Below, piece after piece: positions 7,642 to 17,236 of a stretch of 60,525 nucleotides of DNA. Under the pieces are notes generated by a model that saw only the letters and a program-made list of their open reading frames with translations, was not told the DNA's origin and did not search any database. The DNA comes from Acidimicrobiaceae bacterium (GTDB taxonomy: Bacteria; Actinomycetota; Acidimicrobiia; Acidimicrobiales; RAAP-2). The stretch lies in NCBI GenBank assembly GCA_003164275.1, contig PLSY01000430.1:1-60525 (forward strand), in the 5' to 3' direction. Positions within the stretch are counted from its first letter, which is position 1. Every line of letters begins with the position of its first letter. A program made the position numbers and the translations under genes.

Positions 7642-9138
7642 ATGGACGTTTTGGGTCACTTCGTCGACGGGAAACGGGTCGATGGTCGGTCAGGCGAGAC
7701 GGCGGACGTGTTCGATCCCAATTTGGGGATCGTCCAGCACCAGGTCTCGTTCGCCAGCGAGCAGGAGGTCGGCGAGGCAGTCGACTCGGCCGAGGAGGCC
7801 CAGCCCGAGTGGGCCTCGTGGAACCCTCAGCGTCGTGCCCGGGTCATGCGCAAGTTCTTGGACCGGGCCGAGTCGGAGCTCGATTCCTTGGCTTCCCTCT
7901 TGTCCTCCGAGCACGGCAAGACGCTGGCCGACGCCAAGGGGGACATCCAGCGCGGCCTCGAGGTCGTCGAGTTCGCCTGCGGAATCCCCCACCTCTTGAA
8001 GGGCGAGTACAGCGAAGGGGCGGGAACGGGCATCGACGTCTACTCGATGCGCCAGCCCCTCGGCGTCACGGCAGGCATCACGCCGTTCAACTTTCCCGCC
8101 ATGATCCCGCTGTGGATGGCCGCCCCGGCCCTGGCCTGCGGGAACGCCTTCATCCTGAAGCCCTCGGAGCGGGACCCCTCGGTGCCGCTGCGCCTGGCCG
8201 AGCTCTTCGTCGAGGCCGGGCTGCCTCCCGGTGTCTTCAACGTGGTGAACGGCAACCGAACCGCCGTCGACGCGCTACTGGACGACCCCAGGGTCCACGC
8301 CTACGGGTTCGTCGGCTCCTCGGACATCGCCCAGTACGTCTACGCCGCGGCTACGGCCCAGGGCAAGCGGGCCCAGTGCTTCGGCGGGGCCAAGAACCAC
8401 ATGGTCGTCATGCCCGATGCCGATCTCGACCAAGTGGTCGACGCCCTGATCGGCGCCGGCTATGGATCGGCCGGTGAGCGGTGCATGGCCATCTCCGTCG
8501 CCGTGCCCGTCGGGGACCAGACGGCCGATGCCCTGGTCGAGCGCCTGGCCGACCGGATCACCACCCTCAAGATCGGCCATTCGAGCGATCCGACGGCCGA
8601 CTTCGGGCCCTTGGTGTCGGCCGAGGCCAAGGCCAGGGTCGAGGGCTACATCGCCTCGGGCGTCGAGGCCGGGGCCGAGCTGGTCGTCGACGGCCGGGGC
8701 TGGTCGGTGCCCGGCTACGAGCACGGGTTCTTCGTTGGCGCCTGCCTCTTCGACCGGGTCACCACCGAGATGGACATCTACCGGGAGGAGATCTTCGGCC
8801 CGGTGCTGTCAGTGGTGCGGGCCAAGGACTATGAGGAAGCCCTCCGGCTGCCGACCGAGCACGAGTATGGCAACGGCGTTGCCATCTTCACCCGGGACGG
8901 GGACGCGGCAAGGGACTTCGCCAGCCGTGTCGGTGTCGGCATGGTGGGGGTCAATGTGCCCATCCCGGTGCCCGTCGCCTATCACACCTTCGGTGGCTGG
9001 AAGCGGTCCGGGTTCGGTGACCTCAACCAACACGGTCCCGACTCCATCCGCTTCTACACCAAGACCAAGACCGTCACCTCCCGCTGGCCGTCGGGAACAC
9101 GCCAGGGCGCCGAGTTCGTCATTCCGACCATGTCATGA
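7642..9138 (+). CDS. mmsA: Methylmalonate-semialdehyde dehydrogenase (CoA-acylating)
   Basis: A 498-aa aldehyde dehydrogenase that converts methylmalonate semialdehyde, NAD+ and CoA to propionyl-CoA, CO2 and NADH, the last step of valine breakdown. Subtype evidence is strong: GGAKNH (about residues 248-253), where other ALDHs have a catalytic Glu region, the nucleophile Cys281 in GSAGERCMAIS, and the TPFNFPAMIPLWM cofactor loop. GGGAG stands before the ATG. First gene of a five-gene operon, and its stop overlaps the next start by four bases. A pathway-induced promoter should lie in the 148 bp upstream, but none is obvious. Confidence 0.95.
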   Translation: MDVLGHFVDGKRVDGRSGETADVFDPNLGIVQHQVSFASEQEVGEAVDSAEEAQPEWASWNPQRRARVMRKFLDRAESELDSLASLLSSEHGKTLADAKGDIQRGLEVVEFACGIPHLLKGEYSEGAGTGIDVYSMRQPLGVTAGITPFNFPAMIPLWMAAPALACGNAFILKPSERDPSVPLRLAELFVEAGLPPGVFNVVNGNRTAVDALLDDPRVHAYGFVGSSDIAQYVYAAATAQGKRAQCFGGAKNHMVVMPDADLDQVVDALIGAGYGSAGERCMAISVAVPVGDQTADALVERLADRITTLKIGHSSDPTADFGPLVSAEAKARVEGYIASGVEAGAELVVDGRGWSVPGYEHGFFVGACLFDRVTTEMDIYREEIFGPVLSVVRAKDYEEALRLPTEHEYGNGVAIFTRDGDAARDFASRVGVGMVGVNVPIPVPVAYHTFGGWKRSGFGDLNQHGPDSIRFYTKTKTVTSRWPSGTRQGAEFVIPTMS

Positions 9139-10319
9139 GCAGTGTCGGCGCATTCCCGGACGACGAGATCCCGCTGGCCTTCCGGCTGTCCGACGACCAA
9201 CTGGCCCTGGTCGACACCGTCCAGGCCTTCGCCGCCAAAGAGCTCGCCCCCCACGCCCTCGAGTGGGACAGGGACAAGTACTTTCCCATCAGGACCATCA
9301 AAGAAGGCGCGGCCCTGGGCCTCGGCGGGGTGTGCGTCGATGAGGAGTTCGGTGGGTCGGGCCTCGGACGGTTGGAGTCCGTCTGCATCTTCGAGGCCCT
9401 GGCCACGGGGTGTCCGACCATCTCGGCCTACATCTCCATCCACAACATGGTGGCCTGGATGGTCGACCGCTTCGGGGACGACGCCCAGCGGGCACGGCTG
9501 CTGCCCGGGCTCTGTGCCATGGACCAGCTCGCCTCCTACTGCCTGTCCGAGCCGGACTCGGGCTCCGACGCCGCCTCGCTGCGGACCACGGCGGTCCTGG
9601 ATGGGGACCATTACCTGGTGAACGGGGTGAAGCAGTTCGTCTCCGGGGCCGGGGCCACCGACATGTACCTGGTCATGGCCCGCACCGGTGGGCCCGGGCC
9701 GAAGGGGATCAGCGCCCTCGTCATCGGGCGGGATGACCCCGGTGTCACCTTCGGCGCCAATGAACAGAAGATGGGTTGGAACGCCCAGCCCACCCGACAG
9801 GTCATCCTCCAAGATGTCCGTGTCCCGGTCGAGAACCGGCTCGGGCCCGAGGGCTCCGGATTCACCATCGCCATGTCCGGACTCGACGGGGGTCGGATCA
9901 ACATCGCCGCCTGCTCACTCGGCGGGGCCACCGACGCCCTCGGTCGGGCCACCGCCCATTTGCAAGAGCGCCGTGCCTTCGGCGGACCACTGGCCGAGCT
10001 CCAGGCCCTCCGCTTCAAGGTGGCTGACATGGCCACCGAGCTCGAGGCGGCCAGGCTGCTGGTCTACCGGGCGGGGGCGGCCATGGACTCAGGGGATCCC
10101 GACGCCACCCGATGGTGCGCCATGGCCAAGCGCTTCGCCACCGATGTCGGATTCTCCGTGGCCGACCAGAGCCTGCAGCTCCATGGGGGCTATGGGTATC
10201 TGAGCGAGTACGGCATCGAGAAGATCGTCCGCGACCTCCGGGTCCACCAGATCCTGGAGGGCACCAACGAGATCATGCGGGTCATCATCGCCAGAGAGCT
10301 CTTCGAGGGGACCCGATGA
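9135..10319 (+). CDS. Acyl-CoA dehydrogenase, probably isobutyryl-CoA dehydrogenase
   Basis: A 394-aa FAD flavoenzyme of the short-chain acyl-CoA dehydrogenase type. SYCLSEPDSGSDAASL is the FAD/substrate signature. The C-terminal catalytic base is Glu375 in HQILEGTNEIMR, whose context resembles mammalian isobutyryl-CoA dehydrogenase (ACAD8). It would oxidise isobutyryl-CoA to methacrylyl-CoA and pass electrons to ETF. Specificity is inferred chiefly from its place between mmsA and the 3-hydroxyisobutyryl-CoA hydrolase gene. ATGA overlaps at both ends indicate translational coupling. Confidence 0.9.
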   Translation: MSSVGAFPDDEIPLAFRLSDDQLALVDTVQAFAAKELAPHALEWDRDKYFPIRTIKEGAALGLGGVCVDEEFGGSGLGRLESVCIFEALATGCPTISAYISIHNMVAWMVDRFGDDAQRARLLPGLCAMDQLASYCLSEPDSGSDAASLRTTAVLDGDHYLVNGVKQFVSGAGATDMYLVMARTGGPGPKGISALVIGRDDPGVTFGANEQKMGWNAQPTRQVILQDVRVPVENRLGPEGSGFTIAMSGLDGGRINIAACSLGGATDALGRATAHLQERRAFGGPLAELQALRFKVADMATELEAARLLVYRAGAAMDSGDPDATRWCAMAKRFATDVGFSVADQSLQLHGGYGYLSEYGIEKIVRDLRVHQILEGTNEIMRVIIARELFEGTR

Positions 10320-11392
10320 CCGACGAGGTGTTGGTGAGGTCGGTGGGCCGCGCGCTGCGGATCACGCTCAACCGGCCACGGGCCATCAACGCCCTCACCC
10401 TCGACATGGTCCGGTCCATCGAGGTGGCCCTCGACCAGGCCGAGGAGGACCGGGCCATCGCAACGGTCATCCTCGACGGCGCCGGCGACCGGGGGCTCTG
10501 CGCCGGCGGCGACATTCGGGCCCTCTATGAGGCGGCCCTGGCCGGCGACCGGGGCGGCCTCCAGTTCTGGCGGGAGGAGTACGCCCTGGACGCCCGGCTG
10601 GCCCGGTTCCCGAAACCGGTGGTGGCCGTCATGGACGGCATCGTCATGGGCGGCGGCATCGGAATCTCCGCCCACGCCCCGCATCGCATTGTCACCGAGC
10701 GCTCGTCGGTGGGCATGCCCGAGGTGGGCATCGGCTTCTCCCCCGACGTCGGCGGGACGTGGCTCCTCGCCCGTGCCCCAGGGGAGCTCGGCACCCATGT
10801 GGCGTTGACCGGTGCCTCCATCGACGGTCCCGACGCCATCGCCTGTGGGCTGGCCGACCGCTTGGTTCCGAGCGCGTCGGTCACGGACCTGATCGAAGCG
10901 CTCGCCGACTCAAACCTGGATTCGACCATCGACCGATTCGCCGTGACCCCAGAGAGGCTGACAGTCAGCGGCCTCATCGAGGACCGAACCTGGATCGATG
11001 AGACGTACTCGGCCAACACCGTCGAGAGCATCATCGATCGCCTCGCTCAACAGCACCACGAGGCCGCCCGGCTGGCCCTCGACCGGATCACCGGCAACTC
11101 CCCCACGGCGCTGAAGGTCGCCCTGCGGGCCCTCCGGGAGGCCAGCCAAAAGCCGACCCTCGAGGCCTGCCTGGAGATGGAGTTCCGGATCTCGCGCACC
11201 TTCCTCCTCGACACCCCCGACTTCACCGAGGGGGTCAGAGCGGCAGTGGTGGACAAGGACCGCAGTCCGCAGTGGAGGCCACAGCGGCTCGGAGACGTCA
11301 CGCCCGAGCGGGTGGAGCAGTTCTTTGTGCCCGGCGACGATGACCTGCAACTGAACTATCGGCAATCGAGACACGGAGTGGCAAGTACATGA
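10316..11392 (+). CDS. 3-hydroxyisobutyryl-CoA hydrolase (HIBCH-like)
   Basis: A 358-aa crotonase-fold thioesterase that releases 3-hydroxyisobutyrate from its CoA ester. HIBCH features are visible: GLCAGGDIRALYEA for the oxyanion hole, MGGGIGISAHAPHRIVTE, and GMPEVGIGFSPDVGGTWLLA with the catalytic Glu and Asp. The length is longer than true hydratases, as expected, with the extra C-terminal helices. The frame is open from 10112, but ATG at 10316 overlaps the upstream stop by four bases and gives the family N-terminus. Hydrolysing the CoA ester also keeps toxic methacrylyl-CoA low. Confidence 0.9.
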   Translation: MTDEVLVRSVGRALRITLNRPRAINALTLDMVRSIEVALDQAEEDRAIATVILDGAGDRGLCAGGDIRALYEAALAGDRGGLQFWREEYALDARLARFPKPVVAVMDGIVMGGGIGISAHAPHRIVTERSSVGMPEVGIGFSPDVGGTWLLARAPGELGTHVALTGASIDGPDAIACGLADRLVPSASVTDLIEALADSNLDSTIDRFAVTPERLTVSGLIEDRTWIDETYSANTVESIIDRLAQQHHEAARLALDRITGNSPTALKVALRALREASQKPTLEACLEMEFRISRTFLLDTPDFTEGVRAAVVDKDRSPQWRPQRLGDVTPERVEQFFVPGDDDLQLNYRQSRHGVAST

Positions 11393-12309
11393 GCGACGGA
11401 CGACGCATAGCCTTTCTCGGTCTGGGCCACATGGGCCTCCCGATGGCCACCAACCTGGTGGCCGACGGTTGGGCGGTCCGCGGCTACGACCCGCAGCCGG
11501 CGGCCGCACAAGCGGCCACTTCGGCCGGTGTTGAGATGGCATCCTCGTTGGCCGAGGCGGCGGAGGACGCCGACATGGTCATCACCATGCTGGCCTCGGG
11601 AGCCCAGGTCCTCGACTGCTACCGCCCCCCCAGCCACCTCCTCGATATCGTCAGCCCCAATGCATTGGTCATCGACTGCTCGACCATCGACATCGGAGAC
11701 GCCCGCCAACTCCACGCCATGGTCTCGGGCAGCGGTCGACACTGCCTCGATGCGCCGGTTTCGGGAGGCGGTGTCGGTGCGGCGGCGGCCACGCTGACCT
11801 TCATGGTGGGTGGGACCGAGGCCTCCTTCGCCACCGCCTCGCCGGTGCTCGGCTCCATGGGAAAGCGCCTCGTGCACTGTGGGGAAGCGGGAGCCGGGCA
11901 GGCCGCCAAGGTGTGCAACAACATGATCCTGGCCGTGTCGATGATCGCCGTCAGCGAGGCATTCGTGCTCGGCGAGTCCCTCGGACTCTCCCACCAGGCC
12001 CTCTTCGACGTGACCTCGGCGGCCTCGGCCCAGTGCTGGGCGCTCACGACCAACTGTCCGGTGCCCGGACCTGTGCCCACCAGCCCGGCCAACTTCGACT
12101 ACCGGCCCGGTTTCGCCACCTCGCTCATGGTGAAAGACCTGCGCCTGGCCGAGGCGGCGGCCGAACTCACCGGCGTCGATACCGCCCTCGGTCGACACGC
12201 CACCCGGATCTACGAGGCTCTGGGCGAAGAGCCCGGCGACCTCGACTTCTCGGCTGTCATCAATGCCGTCCGCTCCCACTCGGCCTTGAAGGGACCAAGC
12301 CATGACTGA
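11389..12309 (+). CDS. mmsB: 3-hydroxyisobutyrate dehydrogenase
   Basis: A 306-aa NAD-dependent enzyme of the beta-hydroxyacid dehydrogenase family, converting 3-hydroxyisobutyrate to methylmalonate semialdehyde. The Rossmann motif [12 protein letters not shown] is at residues 9-20, the substrate-binding segment is [16 protein letters not shown], and the catalytic Lys174 lies in [12 protein letters not shown]. The C-terminal KDLRLA motif closes the site. It follows HIBCH with an ATGA overlap and overlaps the hydratase gene by eight bases. It is the family member with the right neighbours. The second homologue at 40.7 kb has no such context. Confidence 0.93.
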   Translation: MSDGRRIAFLGLGHMGLPMATNLVADGWAVRGYDPQPAAAQAATSAGVEMASSLAEAAEDADMVITMLASGAQVLDCYRPPSHLLDIVSPNALVIDCSTIDIGDARQLHAMVSGSGRHCLDAPVSGGGVGAAAATLTFMVGGTEASFATASPVLGSMGKRLVHCGEAGAGQAAKVCNNMILAVSMIAVSEAFVLGESLGLSHQALFDVTSAASAQCWALTTNCPVPGPVPTSPANFDYRPGFATSLMVKDLRLAEAAAELTGVDTALGRHATRIYEALGEEPGDLDFSAVINAVRSHSALKGPSHD

Positions 12310-13078
12310 CTATGACACCATCCTGGTCACCCGGGAGGGAAGCGTTGCCCTGATCACGCTCAACCGTCCGGAGGCCCTCAACGCCCTCAACCAGTCGGTC
12401 ATGACCGAGCTCACCGGTGCCTGCACCAGCCTCGACAGGGACCAGGACGTCGGCTGCATCGTGATCACAGGATCGGCCAGAGCCTTCGCCGCCGGGGCGG
12501 ACATCAAAGAGATGCAGGACAAGACCTTCGCCGAGATGTACGCCGACGACTGGTTCGCCGGATGGGAGGCGTTAGGCCGCGTCCGGACACCCCTCATCGC
12601 CGCCGTGTCCGGCTATGCCCTCGGCGGGGGCTGTGAGCTGGCCATGATGTGCGACATCATCATCGCCGCCGAGAACGCCAAGTTCGGCCAGCCCGAGATA
12701 ACCCTCGGGGTGATCCCGGGCATGGGCGGCTCCCAGCGCCTTACTCGCCTGGTGGGGAAGTCCAAGGCCATGGAGATGTGCCTCACCGGACGACTGATGG
12801 ATGCCGCTGAGGCGGAACGGAGCGGTCTGGTCTCCAAGATCGTGCTGAAAGACGACCTGGTGGCCGAGGCCCTCGAGATGGCGGGCATCATCGCCGCCAT
12901 GTCGACTCCGGTGGCCATGATGGTGAAAGAAAGCATCAACCGGGCCTATGAGACGTCGCTCGCCGAGGGCATCAGGTTCGAGCGCCGGGTGTTCCACTCC
13001 GCATTTGCCACCCACGACCAAAAAGAGGGCATGGCCGCCTTCACCGAGAAGAGGCCTCCCCTCTTCTCGGGTGACTGA
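12302..13078 (+). CDS. Enoyl-CoA hydratase
   Basis: A 258-aa crotonase. Both catalytic acids are present with the canonical 20-residue spacing: Glu112 in [12 protein letters not shown] and Glu132 in [26 protein letters not shown] is the oxyanion-hole segment. In this operon it would hydrate methacrylyl-CoA to 3-hydroxyisobutyryl-CoA, supplying the step between the acyl-CoA dehydrogenase and the hydrolase. Such enzymes are often broad in chain length and may serve fatty-acid oxidation too. It is the last gene of the operon, and its final codons form a strong hairpin. Confidence 0.92.
   Translation: MTDYDTILVTREGSVALITLNRPEALNALNQSVMTELTGACTSLDRDQDVGCIVITGSARAFAAGADIKEMQDKTFAEMYADDWFAGWEALGRVRTPLIAAVSGYALGGGCELAMMCDIIIAAENAKFGQPEITLGVIPGMGGSQRLTRLVGKSKAMEMCLTGRLMDAAEAERSGLVSKIVLKDDLVAEALEMAGIIAAMSTPVAMMVKESINRAYETSLAEGIRFERRVFHSAFATHDQKEGMAAFTEKRPPLFSGD
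13044..13070 (+). terminator. 11-bp hairpin in the 3' end of the hydratase gene
   Basis: CCGAGAAGAGG (13044-13054) and CCTCTTCTCGG (13060-13070) are perfect inverted repeats around a five-base loop. The structure lies within the coding end of the valine operon, eight bases before the stop codon ends. There is no T-run, so it may stabilise or delimit the 3' end rather than act as a classical terminator. Confidence 0.45.
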
Positions 13079-13158
13079 GTGAACAACCGGAATCGACGCT
13101 CCTCAGCAGCTGTCGGTCCGCCACCGGAAATCAATGAGAGGTAGTGTCCGGCGATCAC

Positions 13159-13185
13159 CGCTGTGGCCAGGGACAGGCCACAGCG
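13159..13185. terminator. 10-bp perfect hairpin between valine operon and AKR gene
   Basis: CGCTGTGGCC (13159-13168), loop AGGGACA, GGCCACAGCG (13176-13185). Being symmetrical, it could fold on either strand. With the hairpin 90 bp upstream it may form a double stop for operon transcripts, or lie in the leader of the AKR message just ahead of its ribosome site. No T-run follows. Confidence 0.4.
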
Positions 13186-13219
13186 ACGCACACACAGCAG
13201 GGAGAGGGAGAACGAGCAG

Positions 13220-14137
13220 ATGGAATACCGCCGTTTAGGGCGCTCAGGCCTCAAGGTGTCGGTTGCCGGGCTCGGATGCAACAACTTCGGCATGCGCTTG
13301 GACCAGACCCAGAGCACAGCAGTCATCCATGCCGCACTCGACGCCGGGATCAACTTCTTTGACACCGCCTATATCTACGGAGGTGGCAAATCCGAGGAGA
13401 TGATCGGCAATGCCATCGTGGGGCGAAGAGACGAGGTCGTCCTGGCTACGAAGTTCGGAGAGTCCGGGATCGCCCCCAGGGGAGACCGTGATTTCATCAT
13501 TCGGTCCCTCGAGACGAGCCTGAGACGCCTGAAGGTGGACCACGTCGACCTTTATCAGTACCACTGGCCAGACCTCGGAACCCCGCTCGAAGAAACGCTC
13601 GGCGCTCTGACCACCCTGATCGAGCAGGGAAAGATCCGCTACGCCGGAGCCTCCAACTTCCCGGGCTTCCTCATCGCCGACGCCTCATGGACGTCTGAGA
13701 CGAAGGGCCTAGCTCCTTTCATCACAGTGCAGAACGAGTGGAGCCTGCTAAGCCGGGCCATCGAGGCAGAGGTCACCCCGGCCGCCGAGCGGTTCACTGT
13801 CAGCGTGCTGCCATACTTTCCCTTGGCCTCGGGGATGCTGACCGGGAAGGTCCGACGTGGCGCGACGGCCCCTCAGGCCTCACGTCTGTCGAACCAGTGG
13901 TTCAACTCGGTGCTCACCGACGAGAACTTCACAAAAGTGGAGCGCATCGAGCAGTGGGCAAAGGACCACGACCGAAGCCTCCTTGAGGTCTCTCTGTCCT
14001 GGCTGGCCAGCCAGTCTGTCGTCGGGTCGGTCATCGCTGGGGCCACCAGCCCCGAACAGATCCAAGCCAATGCTGAGGCCACCAAGACAGATCTGAGCGA
14101 GGAAGAAGTAGACGAGATAGGCGTGCTCGTCGGCTAG
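13220..14137 (+). CDS. Aldo/keto reductase
   Basis: A 305-aa NADPH-dependent (beta/alpha)8 oxidoreductase. The catalytic tetrad is complete: Asp48 and Tyr53 in FFDTAYIYGGG, Lys78 in VLATKFGE, and His115 in YQYHWPD. The C-terminal SVIAGATSPEQIQANAEA binds the cofactor phosphate. It resembles the MocA/YhdN-type general AKRs, with no clear substrate. The frame begins at 13163, but ATG at 13220 has GGGAGAGGGAG upstream and gives the family start MEYRRLGRSGLKVS. It has its own probable promoter after the hairpin. Confidence 0.92.
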   Translation: MEYRRLGRSGLKVSVAGLGCNNFGMRLDQTQSTAVIHAALDAGINFFDTAYIYGGGKSEEMIGNAIVGRRDEVVLATKFGESGIAPRGDRDFIIRSLETSLRRLKVDHVDLYQYHWPDLGTPLEETLGALTTLIEQGKIRYAGASNFPGFLIADASWTSETKGLAPFITVQNEWSLLSRAIEAEVTPAAERFTVSVLPYFPLASGMLTGKVRRGATAPQASRLSNQWFNSVLTDENFTKVERIEQWAKDHDRSLLEVSLSWLASQSVVGSVIAGATSPEQIQANAEATKTDLSEEEVDEIGVLVG

Positions 14138-15062
14138 GGCCTGCCGATCCAGCCAGTGTTCTCACTGCTCGCCAGTTGGCATCGTGAGTGAAGCGATGCC
14201 CAGGGTTTGAAACTCCGACGCGCGGTCCACAGCGAGGAGATCGTTGACACCCTCGGCCCCATTGGTGGTAAGGGAACTCCGGTCAGTGGCATCGCCGCCC
14301 CTACGAGCGAGCACAGCGTTGTCAACCTTTCGTTCGTTGACAGCTTTGCCGCGGTGAAATACGGTCAGTTCAGACGCTCGCCAGCTGATCTAATGCTTCC
14401 GAGCACCGAGACAGCCCGTGAGTAGGGGCTGTGCCAGGGAGGGGGGACCTATGGCAATGACCACCGCTCGCTCCTGGCTGCGGGCCAGGTCACCGAGTCG
14501 GGCGAGGTCCCGCTTGTCCCATCGCCTGACCATCTCATGATCATGGTCTGTGAGAGCAAGGGCAACCTTCACGGTCATGGCTTCCACGGCTGCGTCCCCA
14601 ACTTCGCCATCACTCGGCCGGTTTCCCGTTAACCCCCACCGCTCCATGCCACTCCTGGCGGGCCGATGACGTCCGGTCACTCCATTGCCGACAGTCGTCG
14701 CCAGAGGAGCGCTGTGCTTCCACGCGCCGTCTTCAATTGTGACGAAGGAGGCGCTGAGGATGAGGTGACTCTGGCGGACGACTGTCGCAGGTTCGCAGAA
14801 CTGACCTTCCTCCCTCGCAACGCGGTGAACGCGGGAGGCGAGATTTGTCGGCCTCCGCTGTTGGACACGCCATCTCGCTGCCGATCGTTCTCGCCCCGTG
14901 CTGATTGGCCGACCATGCCTTTACGGCCTCGCCATCGGCGGACAGAGAGGCGTAGGTAATGTCAACGAGGTGTTCCGATCTGAGCTCTCTCGCACCATGC
15001 GACTCGTTGGGGCGGCCCAGCCTGGCTGACCTCAACCCCACTTGGGTACTGAGGACTCCGGC
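14138..15062. other. 0.9-kb region without a supported gene
   Basis: No protein family is recognisable on either strand. Several overlapping frames of 60-102 codons exist (for example 14207-14425 plus, 14390-14680 minus, 14733-15041 minus), but none has a convincing ribosome site, family motif or clearly better codon use than its opposite frame. The 14390-14680 minus frame has a somewhat protein-like stretch (DHDHEMVRRWDKRDLARLGD) and is the best candidate for a gene fragment. The whole stretch may be decayed coding DNA. Confidence 0.4.
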
Positions 15063-16013
15063 ATGACCGATCGCTTGCGCGTGCTGTGCCTGACCGGCCC
15101 CCCGGGCGGCATCGATTCACGAAGCTTCAGTCGGATCGCCGCCTCCATGCCTGACATCGACGTAGTGGCGGCCCCAGTCGCAGAGGGGCTCACTCGCGAT
15201 GTGCTCGCTGACGGCGTCATCGCCACGGTGATGTGCCCCCTGCTCTCTGAACTGCCCGATGGCATTCCTTGGGTCCACATCTTCGGTACCGGCGTCGAAG
15301 GCATCCCCGCCCGGGTATTCCAGGATCGGATCGTCACCTGCTCACGAGGTGCAAGTGCGATCCCGATTGCAGAGTTCGCAGTGGCCTCGATGCTGGCATT
15401 TGAAAAGCAGCTGCCAGAAGTGTGGGTGACCCAACCTCCTCAGCACTGGTACCGGGCAGAACTCGGCGGTCTCCACGGTCGCAACCTGGCTGTTCTGGGC
15501 CTCGGCGGAATTGGGTCAGAGGTGGCCAGATTGGGCCTTGCCTTCGGAATGTCGGTTACCGCTATGCGCCGAAAGAATGCTCCGAGTCCGCTGGCCGAAC
15601 TTCGCCTAGTCGACGACGTACGTCAACTCGTGGCTGACGCGCATCACATCGTCGTTGCCGCGCCGGCGACGCCAGCCACCTACCACGTGTTCGACAGGGG
15701 GGTGTTCGAGTCAATGCGTGACGGAGTGCATCTGGTCAACGTCGCTCGAGGCAGCCTCATCGACCACGATGCCCTCAGGGTGGCCCTGGACACGGGTGTG
15801 GTGGCCAGGGCAAGCCTCGACACGACCGACCCCGAGCCCCTCCCTCCCGGACACTGGCTCTTTGAGCACCCAAGCGCAAGGATCTCGCCACATGTGTCGT
15901 GGAGCAATCCCGACGGACAAGAACGCATCATCGAACTGTGCGTTGAGAACCTCCGCTCCCGGGCGGCCGGTCGGCCTCTTGCCGGCATCGTCGACGCCTC
16001 CGAGGGCTACTGA
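15063..16013 (+). CDS. D-isomer-specific 2-hydroxyacid dehydrogenase family protein
   Basis: A 316-aa NAD(P)-dependent Rossmann enzyme. LGLGGIGSEVARLGLAFGM is the dinucleotide site. The catalytic Arg lies in LVNVARGSLIDHDAL, the acid near DTTDPEPLPPGHWLF and the His in ISPHVSW. It reduces or oxidises 2-keto/2-hydroxy acids. No closer assignment is possible. ATG at 15063 is preferred to 15042 because homologues start directly with the first beta strand (RLRVLCLTG). It converges on the frameshifted CoA-transferase gene, with stops only a few bases apart. Confidence 0.88.
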   Translation: MTDRLRVLCLTGPPGGIDSRSFSRIAASMPDIDVVAAPVAEGLTRDVLADGVIATVMCPLLSELPDGIPWVHIFGTGVEGIPARVFQDRIVTCSRGASAIPIAEFAVASMLAFEKQLPEVWVTQPPQHWYRAELGGLHGRNLAVLGLGGIGSEVARLGLAFGMSVTAMRRKNAPSPLAELRLVDDVRQLVADAHHIVVAAPATPATYHVFDRGVFESMRDGVHLVNVARGSLIDHDALRVALDTGVVARASLDTTDPEPLPPGHWLFEHPSARISPHVSWSNPDGQERIIELCVENLRSRAAGRPLAGIVDASEGY

Positions 16014-16017
16014 CCCT

Positions 16018-17236
16018 CTAGATGGCTCGATCGGCGCGGAGCGCGGCAAGCTCATCCTTGTCGACACCCAACCAGTCTCCATAAACAGCGGAGTTGTGCT
16101 GGCCGAGTGCGGGCCCAGGCCACGCAATGATGGTTGGCGTCGACCCGAACTGGGGGCTTGGCGACGGCATCATGACTGGGCCGAGATCGGCCACCTCGAC
16201 GGTGGTGATTGAGCCACGATGCGCAACATGCGGATCCTTGGCCAGCGAGGTCAAATCGTTCACTTGCACGACGGGGACGCGGGCGGCGGTGAAGGCCTGG
16301 ACGACATGCGATGTCTCATGGACCTCGATCCACTTGGCCACCAACGAGTCGAGCTCGTCGGCTGTCGTCATCCGGCGCTCTGCCGTTCCGAAGCGTGCCC
16401 GATCGGCATTCGTGTCGGCGTCGATGACTACCAGCACTCGGGCAACCTGAGCATCGGTGGGACCAGCCACAACGACCCAGTCCCCCGAGGCGGTCCGGAA
16501 GACATTCCTCGGAGCACCGCCTGGATATCGACTTCCAGATCGGATAGGCGCAGGGGTACCGGGTTCCCAGCCGACCATGGCCGTTCCCAAGAGCGACACC
16601 ACCGGCTCGTACATGGCCAGATCGATGAACTGCCCGGAACCTCCGCCGGCGTCACGCCAGTAGCAGGCGCTCACCACGGCCATCGCTCCAGCCATGGCAG
16701 CGAGGTAGTCCCCGAGTGGTACCGATGGCAGTACGGGCGGACCATCGTGTTCTCCGATCATGTGGGTGAGCGCGCCAAAGGCCTCGGCCACCGTTCCATT
16801 GCCTGGGCGACCTGCGTACGGTCCATCTGCCCCAAAGACGCTCATGGACAACACCACCGCTCGAGGATTCCGGAGAGCTATCTCGTCGTAGGTGCACTCC
16901 CACCGCTTGAGCACCTGATCAGGCTGAATCGTCACTACGACATCGGCGACCTCTGTTAACCGAGCCAACAACGACCGGCCCGGAGGGGTCGAGTGGTCGA
17001 CCGTGATACTTCGCTTGTTCCTCCCGACGAGCGACCACGCAAGAGAGGATCCGTTGCGCATCGAACCTACGAATCGTTGCGGGTCACCGCTCGGTGGCTC
17101 GACCTTCACCACGTCCGCCCCCAGATCTGCGAGGTGAGTGGCCCAGGGCCGGCGCGGCGAACAGCGTGGCGAGATCAAGTACCCGGAGCCCGGCCAGCGG
17201 CCCGGTCGGTCGTACCGGCCCAGGGCTGGCCGTCAT
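16018..17236 (-). pseudogene. CaiB/BaiF CoA-transferase interrupted by a +1 frameshift
   Basis: From ATG at 17236 the frame reads TGPLAGLRVLDLATLFAAP, the normal family N-terminus, then runs out of frame. Reading shifts by one base within GCCGGCCCTGGG (about 17143-17156) and then continues as WATHLADLGADVVKVEPPSG through a full-length class III CoA-transferase to the stop at 16018. Removing one C restores an alignment without gaps around LFAAPAWATHLADLG. A later Asp candidate is in PLGDYLAAMAGA. It is either a recent pseudogene or a sequencing or assembly error in a C/G run. The ATG overlaps the stop of the upstream 96-aa ORF (TGATG). Confidence 0.8.

Noticed and set aside
11356..12303. 315-codon minus frame opposite the 3-hydroxyisobutyrate dehydrogenase gene
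   Set aside because: His/Gly/Arg-rich antisense shadow; the plus strand has all family motifs.
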